Source of the DNA: Tretioscincus oriximinensis
Lineage: Eukaryota; Chordata; Lepidosauria; Squamata; Gymnophthalmidae
Length of the DNA: 64,000 nucleotides
NCBI GenBank assembly: GCA_022410635.1
Contig: JAJVDF010000494.1
Location: forward strand, 186,001 to 250,000
Reading direction: 5' to 3'
The translations under genes were made by a program, and so were the position numbers. The notes beneath the pieces were generated by a model. The model was not told where the DNA came from, searched no databases, and saw nothing but the letters and a program-made list of their open reading frames with translations. Below, piece by piece: positions 35,199-47,234 of this stretch. Position 1 is the first letter of the stretch, and the number at the start of each line of letters is the position of its first letter.

Positions 35199-36962
35199 AT
35201 ATCAGCAAAAGTAAAGGCTTATATTTCTTTTTTTGCATTCCTTGGAAAAGAAAATTGCTATCTATTTATGAATGTTGGTTCTTTTATCTCTCTTTATTGT
35301 GGACACAGTTCCTATGTATGCAAAAATATCCTTAACTTGAAACATTTCAGCCAGGGAACTAAAGTTTTCCAGATGAAATGTCTGCTAGGAGCATGGAGAA
35401 GTCAGGAGAGAAACTAACATGTGAGTGATCCCACCTGCAAATTATTTCCAAGTAGATTCTATCCTGGCTCTGACATGCTTTTCTGCTACTTGGGAATTCA
35501 GCCTAATACAAACAATGAATGCATATACTTGATCTATAAAACACAATCTTAGTTATACACTTTAATTTCAATAATTGACTCCTAAGATATTATTTTAAGG
35601 GAAATCTTTACTGACCAGTCTGTCTTTCCCCTTTCTAATGAGTATTCTTGGTTGGAAAAAATGATTAGTCATAGAATGATAATACCAGAGCCACTACACA
35701 ATCATCTTGAAGATGCTCTGAGATTAGCTTCTATTAGCTTTTTCTCCCATTATGAGAGGGAAAAGGCATGAGGCCATCATGCAAGGCTGGGTCCAAACAG
35801 AACCTAAATCCAGGATTATTCCAGCATTATTTTAGGATTGCCACTGTATCTGTGGTGATCCCAAATTATGGGGTGAAATGTCAACATATTGCTATTCCAG
35901 AACAAAAAATCTTAACATGAGCTTTCCTGGAATACCAATATGACCTACCTTGTTTGGATGCTTGCTGCCAGAAACCATCTTCTTGAAAATGGCCACTGTA
36001 TTTGCACTGAAGAAATCCCAAGTTACAAATGGCCACTGCACAAGTGCAGGAGCTGGCACTCCTGCACTTCCAAGTATTTCATACCATCTAAATACCCAGA
36101 TGTTCTTATTGTATTTTTGTGGGGGCAGCAGCAAGTAAGGCTTGCCCCATAATTTTACCCTCCTGCAGCAGGGCTAGCAAGATAAATTTTTGATTGTAAA
36201 CATAATCTAGGCCTTTACCTCACCTAGGGTATGTCCTTTTGTTTCCTTTGAGAGAACGTGCCTAATTTCCCATTCTACCCTAACCTCAAAGACCAAGAAG
36301 AGCAATTAATCAAAACTACAGGTCATGAGAATTACTGCAGCATGTGGAAAAACAGCCAATTTCTGGACTGTTTTTGGAAAGCCAAGGAGCTTTGTGCACG
36401 TAATATCTTAGGAGCCCTTCCATAAGTTCTTCTTTCTGGCATTTGTGCACTGGGAAATGGACCAATGCCAATGTCGTGTGACCTGTCACTGTATCAACTG
36501 ATTCGGGTCAGGTTCCATTCTGTCCTGGGGCAAAGCAAGATGCAAAGGAAATGCCAAGGCAGAATACACCTTCGACCCTAAGCAAATCAATGTTAAGAAA
36601 AGATAACAGAGTTAAGATTTTAATTGTCTCAAGAGTTTGCCTTTCCAAGCTGAATAAGTTCATTGACCTCCCTGATACAAAGGGAAGAGATATGCAAATT
36701 TATAAATTGTTTCAAACTGGCACAGTTAATGCAAAGAGCTATAACCCTGATATCAAAGGATCGAAAAGAATTTCAAAAATTCCAACATGTCTGAGGAGAC
36801 AGTAGCATGGGAAAATACTCTTTATTAAGCACTGACCATTTNCTCAGTCATTACCTGAGCATAGGTCAGGCAAGAGTCATTGTATCTTGCCATTTCAGTA
36901 AAGACTTTTCCATTCACTTATTGCTGTTTCACTCTAAGGAAAAAGTGCTTGGTTTCACTTAC

Positions 36963-37033
36963 TTGTCTCTTAGATAATTATGTCCTATTTGCCCAGATAT
37001 ATCTTCAATAGCTGAAAGAATATGGTCAAAAGT
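36963..37033 (-). CDS. SLC9A3: SLC9A3 exon 9: start of regulatory tail
   Basis: A 71-bp exon from TTCTTTTAACAG|ACTTTT to GAGACAA|GTAAGT, ending in phase 2. It encodes TFDHILSAIEDISGQIGHNY then LRD and the first two bases of lysine. It matches the mammalian AFDHILSAIEDISGQIGHNYLRDK except for the first residue. It is too short to appear as a long ORF and was placed by motif, splice signals and phase. Confidence 0.96.
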
Positions 37034-37274
37034 CTGTTAAAAGAAAGAATAAAAAGAACAGTTTTGATTGAATAATTGCAAAAACAAGCACAGTTGGACA
37101 AGTATGCAGTTAAAGGACCAAATTTGGACATTCATCAAAGACAACATACTGTAGTTTTTAGGATAAAAATGTCACTTCTGATATCAGCAGGATTACAAAT
37201 CAGATTCTCGATTCCTGAACCAGCCTTCTCCATAGACACCCCTTTGACTACATTCACAGCTGTGGCCTATTAAA

Positions 37275-37372
37275 GCTTCTTCAGTCCTGAAGCTTAATCC
37301 CAGTTTTTTTCTGGACTCAACCCCATTCTTCAAGACTAAAAATGACTGAGATTTAAAAGTGTGACCAGTAGC
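37275..37372. repeat. GTCACACA-family element fragment
   Basis: CTTCTTCAGTCCTGAAGCTT with the right end TTTAAAAGTGTGACCAG, in the intron between exons 9 and 8. Confidence 0.55.
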
Positions 37373-38644
37373 TTAGAGGTGGCTCAGGTAAGATAATTCA
37401 CATACCAATCTTCAAAAGATGGGTTAGAGNTGGGTTACGGACATAGTGGCCTCATGCTACCCTCTCCAGTGCACTTTTGAGGTGCAGGACGACATCACTT
37501 TTTTATACTTAGGAAATGTGGATGCTGCTTTCAAAAAGGACCTATTGCTTGGTTAGAAGTGTTCCACCATGACAACTTAGTCTGACGCAGAACGTTTTAG
37601 AGCAATAGGAAAAATCTGAATGTGGTTTCATTACTGAGCCACTATTTGGACCACAATAATGGACCTTGTTAATTTCCTAAATATAAAAAAATGATGTCGC
37701 CCTGCAAAAGCTGGTGATGATAACAAAACAGCATCTGCAGTATTATTTCTAGTTAGCTGAATATATACATTTTCATAGGCCTGTACTAATAAGATGAATG
37801 CTGCTAGTGAAGTGCAGACAACAATTAATGCCAATAAGTGCTTAGTTATTCACATAACCATTTGAGCTTATATGATCAATGTTAAGATTTCTGATATTCA
37901 GTTTCCATACACTTAAAACATAAGGAAAATATTGCAGGTAAGTTAGAAGAACACACTCTTTGATATAGTTTCCAAATAAAGGTACCTGTATAGTGAAGAG
38001 CTGCCCCTTCAATCCAATAAATGCTTTTTAAGTGTTACCTGGTATCTTTTTAAATGAAGAACTTGTGGAAAGTGCCAAACTACAAACGTCTGGTATTTCT
38101 ACTTCAAGCACTGTTTTTGTTCTTTTGTTTTGGTATCAAATTACATCTTGTACTTATAATTATGTGTATCTTAAATAATTGGTTTTGCAAGGTAAGTATA
38201 AAACAAGCTTAAGTTGCTCATAAACATTTTGTAATGCGAGAAAATTCTTAGCTGCCTAATAAACTACCTTTACGCAACATTTTTTGTAGAAGAGTGCGTC
38301 AAAATGTACAAAAAATGTTTAAAGGACACAAAAAGTAATCCTGACACACAAAAGTAATTCAATCTCTTGNGAAGTTCTTCAGAGGCAGTCTGCAATGAAA
38401 TGAACTGAGCTCTTTGAGAGAAGGTTAACGATCTTGCACAATCTTTACGTATTCCCATGGCTAGATTATTTTCTGACTGGTCAGTGATAAAGCAGTAGAA
38501 AAACAGAAGAAGGTGATTTAGAGGAGGTGCTATTAGTGGCTTAGAAATCTCAAACAAATGTATGAGATAAAGGCAAAAGTCAACTTGAATAATCAACAAG
38601 TGGCAACCTTGTTTTCTTCCTACACTAATGAGATGGTTTTTTTT

Positions 38645-38768
38645 TCCAGAGAAATAGCCGTGTTAGTCTAGCAGAAAGTCCAGCAAAGGAGCTAGCAGCA
38701 CTTTGAGACTAACTTGAGAAAAGTGGTTGGCATAAGCTTTCGTAGACAGGTCTACTTCTTCAGATGCT
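38645..38768 (+). repeat. Sauropsid interspersed repeat
   Basis: AGAGAAATAGCCGTGTTAGT, AGCACTTTGAGACTAAC and CATAAGCTTTCGTAGACAGG are the three conserved words of a repeat common in reptiles. Its class is not assigned here. Confidence 0.6.
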
Positions 38769-38907
38769 CAGTTAATGAGATGTAGTTAAACCGTTGCTAC
38801 AGTAGTAGATTATATAGGAAACCAGGTAGGTAGAGGTATTTATATGCTATTCATGATCTATGCCTAAGTTACTTTCTCATTTGATTTATCTCAGAATAGC
38901 AGGTTTA

Positions 38908-39480
38908 GGATTGCCATACGTCCCTGGAAAGCGGGACAATCCCGGTTTGGGGGACTAAAATATAGCCCCCTCCGGGTTTTAAGATAAAATCCTGGCTTTT
39001 TACATTCCCCGATGCTGCATCAGGGAATGTAAAAATGCAGGATTTTAAAGGAAAAGGAACCATCAGAGCTGACAGCTCCAGTCCGGCAACGCTTTCCGGG
39101 GTCCTGGAGGGAACCTCGGAGCGTGCCGTAGCTGCTCCAATGCTGGAGGTGGGGTTTCGCGTCAGGCAAAGTGTACCAACTCGCCCCAGCGGAGCAAAAA
39201 CGCCTGTGTTTGTAACAGGAGGACATCTCTTCTCCTGTCACAAACCCAGGCGTTTTTGCTCCACTGGAGGCGAGTTGCTGCGCTTTGCCTGACGCAAAAC
39301 CCCGCCCTCCAGCATTGGAGCAGCTACGCACACACACGCACGCACACACGGACGCTTGTGGTGAGACAGACAAAAAAGAGGTTTTGCCTGTCTCACTACA
39401 AGCGTCCATATGTGCGCGCGTGTACGGGTGTGTGCACACGCGTGCACGCACCTCCACTCCACGTCCGTCCCGGCTTTGGG
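38908..39480. mobile_element. Complex multi-hairpin element
   Basis: Three stacked inverted repeats: 38998-39034 (TTACATTCCC stem), 39127-39221 with 39232-39328 (about 95-bp arms with roughly 85-90% pairing), and 39337-39367 with 39390-39417 (ACGCTTGTGGTGAGACAG stem). It is CpG-rich and CA-rich. Frames across it have no motif. Intron between exons 9 and 8. Confidence 0.65.
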
Positions 39481-40055
39481 CTGCAGGCTAGAATGCCTTA
39501 CTCCTGGATCTGGCTATGGTTCTACACCATTCATAGCCCATGGATGGGCAAAAGTGTATCTAGACTTGTGCTGACCTACTATTTGACGAAACCACAGAAA
39601 AAAGCCCCTGGACTGCTAGGTGCCAGACTTTTACTATATTTTAAGGCAATTAGGGAATTGGTGAGTGTTGTGAAAATCATGCACTGACTCATCTGTTCAT
39701 TCTGCCCAAAGAGTGTCCCTCATAATTATGCAGTCAACATGCTTGTACTTCTTGATGTCAAGAGCAACAACGCTCCACCCAGAGACATGGAAGCAATGGC
39801 AGCATTCACATTATTGCATATTCTAGTGAGTTCTCTAAGTAACGATAATTTTTGCAGAATGCACCTGCTTCTTTAATATCCACAGATGTTGAGAATAACT
39901 TCAGCTTGCTATGTAAAATGTCTAGTAGTCCCAGATTTTTTGTCACCATCCTGTAAAATAGTGCCTTGCACAAGGTTTGGTACCATTACAGAAATCGGCC
40001 CAAACACATTGATACAAAAGATTAGAAGCAAAGAGACTTCTATGTATCATAATCA

Positions 40056-40936
40056 TAAAAAGCTAAAAAAAAACCTAAACACCAAGAAAGGTGAAAGAAA
40101 TAGTGAATAAGTAAAATATTATATTAAAATCAATATAAAAGGCACCAAACTGTAAATCAAATATCAAACATCAAGATAATATAACAATAAAATACAATAA
40201 AATATAAAAACGTAATACAAATGTAAAAATATAATACAAATGAAATCCTTGGAATGTATAGGGCCAATAGCTCGCAGGTAAAAGTTCAATGACAATAAAA
40301 AGTCCAATATCCCTTGGTTTCTTCAAAAGAATGTTCAGCTGCGAATTCAGAAGATCGAAGATAATTTAGACCAATGGCCAGATGCGTTTCGACCTCAAAA
40401 GGTATTCTTCAGTTGCATAATGTATATAATCAAAACCAGTTTTTACATAATTTTACAATACACCACATTATTTATTTATTTACTTACAGTTTTATACCGC
40501 CCTATACCAGTAGGTCTCAGGATGGTTAACAATAAAACCATAATTTTAACACATTAAAAANAGCTTTTTCTAAAAATGGGGAGGAGACAGTAGACCTTTT
40601 GAGGTCAAAATGCGTCTGGGCAAAAGTCTCGATTATCTTTGACCTTCTGAATTTGCAGACGAACACTCTTTTGAAGAAAACAAGGGATATTGGACTTTTT
40701 ATTGTCATTGGACTTTTACCTGGGACTATTGGCCCTATACGTTCCAAAGATTTCATTTGGATTATTTCACCTTGGATGTTTTTAATATTTTATTGTATTT
40801 TATTGCTGTTATATTATCTTGATGTTTGATATTTGATTTACAGTTTGGTGCCTTTTATATTGATTTTAATATATTATTTTACTTATTCACTATTTCTTTC
40901 ACCTTTTTTGGTGTTTAGGGTTCTTTTTTTGGCTTT
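40056..40936. mobile_element. Large foldback element, about 345-bp arms
   Basis: The left arm 40056-40403 (CTAAACACCAAGAAAGGTGA ... GATGCGTTTCGACCTC) is the reverse complement of the right arm 40592-40936 (GAGGTCAAAATGCGTCTGG ... TTTCACC...GGTGTTTAG) at roughly 85%. The 188-bp loop contains a minus-strand Sauria SINE tail (ATTTATTTATTTACTTACAG, TATACCGCCCTATACC). No coding capacity. Intron between exons 9 and 8. Confidence 0.85.
40472..40545 (-). repeat. Sauria SINE tail inside the foldback loop
   Basis: ATTTATTTATTTACTTACAG then TTTTATACCGCCCTATACC and GGTCTCAGGATGG, the reverse complement of the SINE end at 5850-5917. Confidence 0.55.
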
Positions 40937-41075
40937 TCCAATTGGACTGAACCACCTTTGTTCAGGATTTTGTTGATTCCTGTATCATAAACATATCATA
41001 TTACTGAAAAACAGCAATTATTTAATGGCTTTGGTTTTGCCAATTTCTATATATTTTGTTTATAATCATTCTCAC

Positions 41076-41165
41076 CCTGCCATGTAGCTTTTCATTCAGT
41101 TTTGGCTCTCGGTGCTCACTTTTTTTAACTTTCAACCAGTGCACCAAAGGCTTGATTGTTAAACC
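41076..41165 (-). CDS. SLC9A3: SLC9A3 exon 8: juxtamembrane segment
   Basis: Exactly 90 bp, thirty codons, phase 0 at both ends, from TTTCCCCCACAG|GGTTTA to GGCAGG|GTGAGA. It encodes [20 protein letters not shown] then [10 protein letters not shown], where the protein passes from the last helix to the cytoplasmic tail. A phase-0 exon divisible by three could be skipped without a frame change, but nothing here shows that it is. Confidence 0.96.
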
Positions 41166-41519
41166 CTGTGGGGGAAAAAAATTGACAAGTTTATCCTATC
41201 ATTAATTGAAGGTTACAGACCCACATTACAGACACAGAAATGCTGGGAAATATGATACTAAGGTTTTTTTAAAATGATATTAATCTCTCAAACTCTCTTT
41301 GAAACCCTCATATATCTTTAAAAGGCCCCATCGAAACATGTTTTTTTTCCATGCATTTCTACAAAGCCAGCAAAGGGTTGTTTTGACACTTTTCCCTGCT
41401 AGAACTTTTAGGCAGTATCTGTAGCACTGTGACCTGTGTTTGCAATATAATGGAGCTCTCTGGATAGTCTCTGGACAGGTTAGCCCTCTCAGTTCTTTGC
41501 ATGACTGTCAGTGAGAATG

Positions 41520-42952
41520 ATCAGCTACTTATTTTTTTTTAAATCATTTTTTATTTGATTTACAGATGTTATACAAAAACAAAGCAAAACATACTTGACA
41601 AAACACTAAACGACAAAATACATATACCCTCCCCACCAACCCCGGGAGATCATATATACATATTTACACATTAGATCATATTTCTTAAATCAGATATCAT
41701 AGCAATAGTATGAGCCAATATAGCATTTCTGTTGAAATTTACACCAAGGGCCAAAATTTCCCGCCAGTTCCTTTCCCATGTAGTCCTCTATAACAGACCC
41801 AGTTTTATTAAACGTTTTTCTCGCAGTACGTCAAATAATAAGAATTCAGACATATACTCGTACCATTGACCCAACGTCCATTTGCTTCTATCTTTCCAAC
41901 CTCTTGCCAAAGTCAACTGTGCTGCCCAAACAGATTTCTCCACTATATATTTTTCAGAGGAATGTAAACGAAGGTGTTCAACTCTGTTCATCAATAGCAA
42001 GGAGGGACGTTTGCTCAAATTAATCCCCAAAATAATACTTATCTCATTAAAAATTAAATCCCACCATTGCCCCACATACCTACAGTTGTACCACATATGT
42101 AAAAAACTTCCTATCACCTGGCACCCATGCCAACAAAAAGGTGAAAAATTCCCCATATGTGAGATCTGTGACGGCATCCGGTACCACCGTGTTAAAATTT
42201 TCATTTGTAATTCCCTTATCTTATTAATTTTGATCTTACAAATATCTCTAACCCATCCATCCCACACCTCCTGCGTGAAAGTTACCTCTCTTTCCCACAT
42301 TAGTCTTAGAGTGTTTTGGTTCTTATATTTGGCTCTTATCAGAAGTAGGTATATTTTTCCCGTCACTCCTCTTTGCTTATTTAATTTTTCTAGCACTATT
42401 TCTTCAAAATCCGACGGACGTGGATTCATAATGGCTTTTATCGAGGGTCTATTAATGTATGTCCAGATAGCCATCATCGCCAACCAGTTGTGGGACAATG
42501 GATTAAGTTCTCGTAGTTGTGCTATAGTCTTGGGGTTGCCATTTATATCAAACAATTCCCTCAGTCTTCTTAATTTTGTTTGGGTCATGTACCTTGCCAA
42601 ATTGTGGTTCCCCGTGGGATTGATTATTTTTATTGAGGCCACCATAATGATAGCTGTTATTAATTTATTATAGTTACCTTTCCATATTCTCCACGTTTGT
42701 TCTAAAGGGGGAAGCCACCACCTCCTTTGATCCCTTTCTATGTCCGTTGAGAGCAAAGAGATAAATTCTGCTTTATTCAGCACTCTTTCTACCCTCACCC
42801 ATTTTTGGGTATCCTCAAATTTTAATTCTATCAATTTTTGTATCTGCAGTGTCTCATAATAGGTTTTTAGTCATGGGAATCCCCATCCTGCTTCCTGCAG
42901 GTTTGAGAAAAAAGCTCGATTGGCAACCCTCTTTCTATTTATCAGCTACTTA
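41520..42952 (-). mobile_element. 5'-truncated L1 with 12-bp target duplication
   Basis: The element is 41532-42940 (1409 bp), flanked by ATCAGCTACTTA on both sides (41520-41531 and 42941-42952). A poly(A) remnant (poly-T on +) sits at the low end, so it inserted in SLC9A3 sense orientation. It lies between exons 8 and 7. The clean duplication and open frame suggest a fairly young insertion. Confidence 0.92.
41788..42834 (-). pseudogene. L1 ORF2 C-terminal part, 348 open codons
   Basis: An uninterrupted frame containing NKLITAIIMVASIKIINPT, MRPSDFEEI-type spacing, WEREVTFTQEVWDGWV, QISHMGNFSPFCWHGCQVIG, SFLHMWYNCRYVGQWWDLIF and ARGWKDRSKWTLGQWYEYM. C...HMWYNC...W is the L1 ORF2 Cys-rich C-terminus. 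It lacks the endonuclease and most of the reverse transcriptase because of 5' truncation, so it cannot move. The open frame on the opposite strand (41882-42673) is its shadow. Confidence 0.88.
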
Positions 42953-43667
42953 CTGTTGATAAATTTACACAGGAAAAAGCAGCAATGATGAATGAAAAAA
43001 TCCTGCATTAGTACAAGCAGCCACCCAAAACTTAGGCAAGTTTAAAGAAGACATTTTTCCTTTGAATTCACCTGCCTGGCAGTAAGGGGAACCAATAGCT
43101 AATTAGCACAGGAATTGATTGTTCTGGGACAGGATACCCTGTTTTGTTCCAGAAAATAAAATAATTTGTGTGTAAAGAAAGGAAGAAAATTAAGTATCCA
43201 TTTGAATAGTAATGTCTAATGTTTTTGTGGAAAAACACACTTTGCAGAAATTCCAAGGAAAAGTAAAGCCTCGGTGGAAAAAAACCCATGCAGGTCCTCT
43301 TTTGCATTTCTGATGTGAAAAAAAAACACTTCATACTGGATACGGACCACTTCTCCTAGGGGATAGGACCACTTCTATCCTGTATCCAGCTACATCTACC
43401 AGGAATTTTAATTTTAGGTTATGGTCACATCTTTGGTTTAGGCCATTATTAATTCATCCCAAAGAATGGGGTGTAGTTCAGAAAGAAAGTGAACTAAGCC
43501 CATTTCTTTGGAACTGAAGATAAACTGAAGTTTGTCTAAATTAAAGGTACAACCATGGCCTTAGAAACAACAGACAGGTGAACTCAGTATTCCACTACAC
43601 TAATAATAGCTTTTGAGCTAGAAAAATAATACAGAAGAAACAACTCATATTGAACAGTTGGAATTAC

Positions 43668-43870
43668 CTGGAATATTACAGTGAAAAACACGACAATAAT
43701 AGTTGTAGTAACAAACAGGTTTTTCTCCTTGACTTTCTTTTCATCCAAAAGTGCCACCAAGGCAAAGGCTACAGCACCCCGGAGACCACCATAAGACATT
43801 ACCACCTGGTCAATTATTCCCAACTGAACCATTCGATAGTGGTTTAGGACCCAAGTTTGTAAAATTACAC
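43668..43870 (-). CDS. SLC9A3: SLC9A3 exon 7: last core helices
   Basis: A 203-bp exon from TTTTTTTAACAG|GTGTAA to TATTCCAG|GTAATT, ending in phase 0. It encodes [60 protein letters not shown] and [20 protein letters not shown] is one of the strongest NHE signatures. The AVAFALV form separates NHE3/NHE5 from NHE2 and NHE4, which have a different residue pattern here. The acceptor is preceded by a clean pyrimidine tract. Confidence 0.97.
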
Positions 43871-44439
43871 CTGTTAAAAAAAGGTTTGAGCACAATAAAC
43901 ATTTACAAAATGGAATTAGACATTACAAAGCTTATGGCTCTAAAGGGAACTTAAATTTGAATGATGCTTTGTAATACGAACGTTCTGCTTTTTAAATCTC
44001 CACACACCCCCAGAAATATATACGTGTTCTGCTCTTCACCAAGTATTTCCATGAATCATAGATAAACATTTCAATAAATACCTGAATCAGTTACATACAC
44101 TATAACACCTAACATCTCCACGTACTCTAAGTGGCATTATTGCTGCTCTATTTTGGAGCATGAAGGCATCATCTGAGGCAATTATCTGAGGCAAAGTGTT
44201 GGAAATCATGCCTTATACGACTAGTAGCTCAGATTGATGTGGGACACCTCTGACTTCTAAATGTGGACACATGGAGATTAATACTGTTTTATGAAACACC
44301 ATTTGACGAGATCATTTTGCTGAAGTGATCCCAATTGTTTACAGAGTGCACACTTATTTACAGTAGCTACAACGTATATCTTCAAAACCAATATGATTTC
44401 TACTTCAATGCCTGTGTCATATACTTACTCCTAAATCTT

Positions 44440-44622
44440 TTTCAATAAGATTAATCCAGTTTTTCTAGATAAGTCTGAGGGGATTGATTAAACTCAGTTT
44501 AAATAATCTTCAATCCTGAAGAATGATCTTAATCAATCCCCACCCACCCCTGGCATAATCTAGAAAAACTGGATTAAGTTTATTGAAAAAGATTTAAAAG
44601 TAAGTGTATGACACGGGTGGAG
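44440..44622. repeat. GTCACACA-family inverted-repeat element
   Basis: TTAATCCAGTTTTTCTAGAT pairs with ATCTAGAAAAACTGGATTAA around AGTTTAAATAATCTTCAATC and the CTTCAATCCTGAAG palindrome. Good internal pairing over about 120 bp. Intron between exons 7 and 6. Confidence 0.6.
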
Positions 44623-44640
44623 AAGTAAAAATCAGATTGA

Positions 44641-45084
44641 TTTTGAAGCAATGGTGGCTGATGCACTCTGAGATTGGGGGGGCGTTGGACCAGTGCTTTT
44701 CTAATGTTGCCGATGCTGGAGAGAGCTCCCTTTTGCCAGACTTGGTGATGATAGGAAAAGGGCTGGGAGGCACATTCAAGCACTTACCAGTCTCTCTTTC
44801 AGTCTACAACTTGAATGCCAATACAAAATGGCACCTTGACAGAGACTGAGAGAAACACTGTAACTCTTCCCAGGCAGCCCTCTCATTGGTTCTGGGATCG
44901 ACGACCCCTTTTGTCAATTAAAAAAAAGCTGTCTGGAGCTTTTGATCTGCTAGCAGATCCTCTATGAAGAACTATGATTGGCCAACGGTTCTCCATTGTT
45001 TTCTATAGAGATTTTATCATTGATTTTAATGTTAGTGTTAGCTGGACCCCACGAACCCAGAGGCAAATCGCCACTGTTTTGAAG
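44641..45084 (-). mobile_element. hAT-type element, inverted relative to 25409-25817
   Basis: The element is 44649-45076 (428 bp), from CAATGGTGGCTG to AATCGCCACTG. It is flanked by the identical octamer TTTTGAAG (44641-44648 and 45077-45084). It has the same internal sequence as the copy at 25409-25817 in opposite orientation (AATGCCAATACAAAATGGCA; CTCTCATTGGTTCTGGGAT; CGAACCCAGAGGC). Intron between exons 7 and 6. Confidence 0.87.
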
Positions 45085-46549
45085 ATACTGCAAATAACTT
45101 CTAGCAGTTAAGCAGACACGTTGCTTAAACCATATTAATGTGATTTGGTGAGCTGGACTGACTTGCCAAGAGGAACCTGTACAACCATCAGCAGGTTGTA
45201 GAACATGGAAACACAAAGATAGGATGAAGTATGTCATTAGATTATTGTAGCCCAAGCCATTATGTAGTGCCAGTTTTCCCTGTATATATATTACTTTTAT
45301 GCAAACAAGGTAAGAACATAGCAAATATAAATACACAAAACAAAGAGCAGAACACATAAAATTAGCCTGACTATAAATACAGATTTTCTTTTGTAAGCAG
45401 CAGAAATAATGAGCATGTAATTTAAGCCCTATATTTGCATCCAAGATTTTTATACTCTTTTATGTATATGTGTGATCAGGATTGAGTTCAAAAAAGGTTG
45501 GTAGCATGAACTTTAATAGAAAAAACCTAATTCTTCAGGTGAATGATTTCTACTGTTACTGGGATTATAAAAATGGGACTGAAGCAACTGGAAGGCTGAA
45601 ATAACCACTTTGCAGAACATAACCAGACACCGCTGGGCAAAGTCCAATTTCCTGAAAACCTAGGGTTTTATTTCAAAAAATATTGCAAAGAAAGAACATA
45701 AAACACTTTTCAAACTTCTAAATAATTCAAGAAACATGCTTTACTTTTTAATCTCATTTATCTCCATCACATTAACACATTCAAACTACTCAGATTTCCA
45801 AAACACAATTTAAAATAATTATTGGAGGCTTCCCTTATTCCCTTTAAAAGCAGGTCATGCAGCATTCAGGGAACTAGGCACAGGAGTTCATTTACATAAA
45901 CTTAGCCAAGTTCAAATGCAGGCCAAATTTAATCTCCAATCAGGATCATCTTCCATCTTCCTTGCCTATTCCTCCCATGCTCAGAAGAGCAATATGGAGT
46001 GCTGACTAAATATTGAGAGACACGCAACCATCACAGGTTCTTTCCATATGGGATCAAACTATCCTACATTAGGAAGAGGTACAGCTTGTGGAACAGATGG
46101 GACAGGCTGCTGTCAGTTTGGTTGTGGACAGGTTGTTCTGTCCCAGCTTTAAAGATTCAAAACTGATTTTTTCAGCCTTTGAAAGCTGTCGACCAGAGCC
46201 TTTTTGTGTTTAAACGTACTGGTATTGCCATTCCAGGTGCTTGGCCCCAAAGAGCTCAGGACCGGTATACAAACCCTCAATAGACTGGTCTACCATTAGT
46301 CATCTGATTGTGAACTACATTAAAAGGCTTTACCAATGGAATGGAATATGATACAGTCTGATGTGGACTTGATCTGTTACAGGGTTGTGTGGCCTGAGCT
46401 TTTCCAATCCAAAGTGCAGACCTGGCTGTCAGGACTAAGATGCCGAAAGAGTAATGTCTAGTGGGAGACAAGCAAAACTCTCACATGAATACTATCTCAC
46501 CCAGAATCTTACTTAAACCAGAACATTTGTAGTTAGTTAACTGCCTTAC

Positions 46550-46770
46550 CTATTATCCGATAGACAGAGATGAAAACTAGTGTCAAAAGTACAAAAGCCG
46601 TGTTCCATTTCCAGATTTTTGGATCAACAGCTGAAATTCCCAGAAACATGAAAATAATTGTCTCTGCACCACTAGCCAACATCTTCATGGTATAAGACAC
46701 AGTGGTAGTTGACTTCTCTGAAATATTTGCCTTAACATATTTCTGACAGCAGATACCACAGAAAGTTATT
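46550..46770 (-). CDS. SLC9A3: SLC9A3 exon 6: exchanger helices
   Basis: A 221-bp exon from TTTCTTCTAG|AATAAC to ATAATAG|GTAAGG, ending in phase 1. It encodes [60 protein letters not shown] and [28 protein letters not shown] and FLGISAV are NHE signatures. The glycine in ASGAET, where mammals usually have serine, is a conservative change. No stop or indel interrupts it. Confidence 0.97.
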
Positions 46771-47234
46771 CTAGAAGAAACAGAACAGGTATCTTAAACA
46801 TAACATCACATTTTTCCACGTTCTTGCATCTATTATGAATCAAGAATGAAAAAAAGGACTAATCAGCTAAGCATTATGAAAAAAATAATTACTGTGTCCC
46901 TGTTATAATATAAATACATCCAATTGCTCAAAAAAAATAAGGAAAATTTTAACATTACAATTCAACCCTCAAGTCACTTCAACTGTAGGGATATCATTCT
47001 GTCCAAAAGAAAGCACAAGTGATTATCAATCAATTTCACCTCCCCTGGTGCAAATGAGACAACAGGTGCATTGTAGAGGCAACAGCAAATGGGAATGATT
47101 CTGCAAAGCATAGCCACAAAGATTGCTCTGCCCTCATCATTCTTGTTTAATTCTTCTGTAATGTTGCATTGTGCTAGTGTCCTTGTCACTACTGATAGGA
47201 TGAGGTAGTACCTGTGATCCATTCATTTTGCACA

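Noticed and set aside
41882..42673. 263-codon open frame on the + strand
   Set aside because: It is the antisense shadow of the L1 ORF2 on the minus strand, which carries the recognisable motifs.
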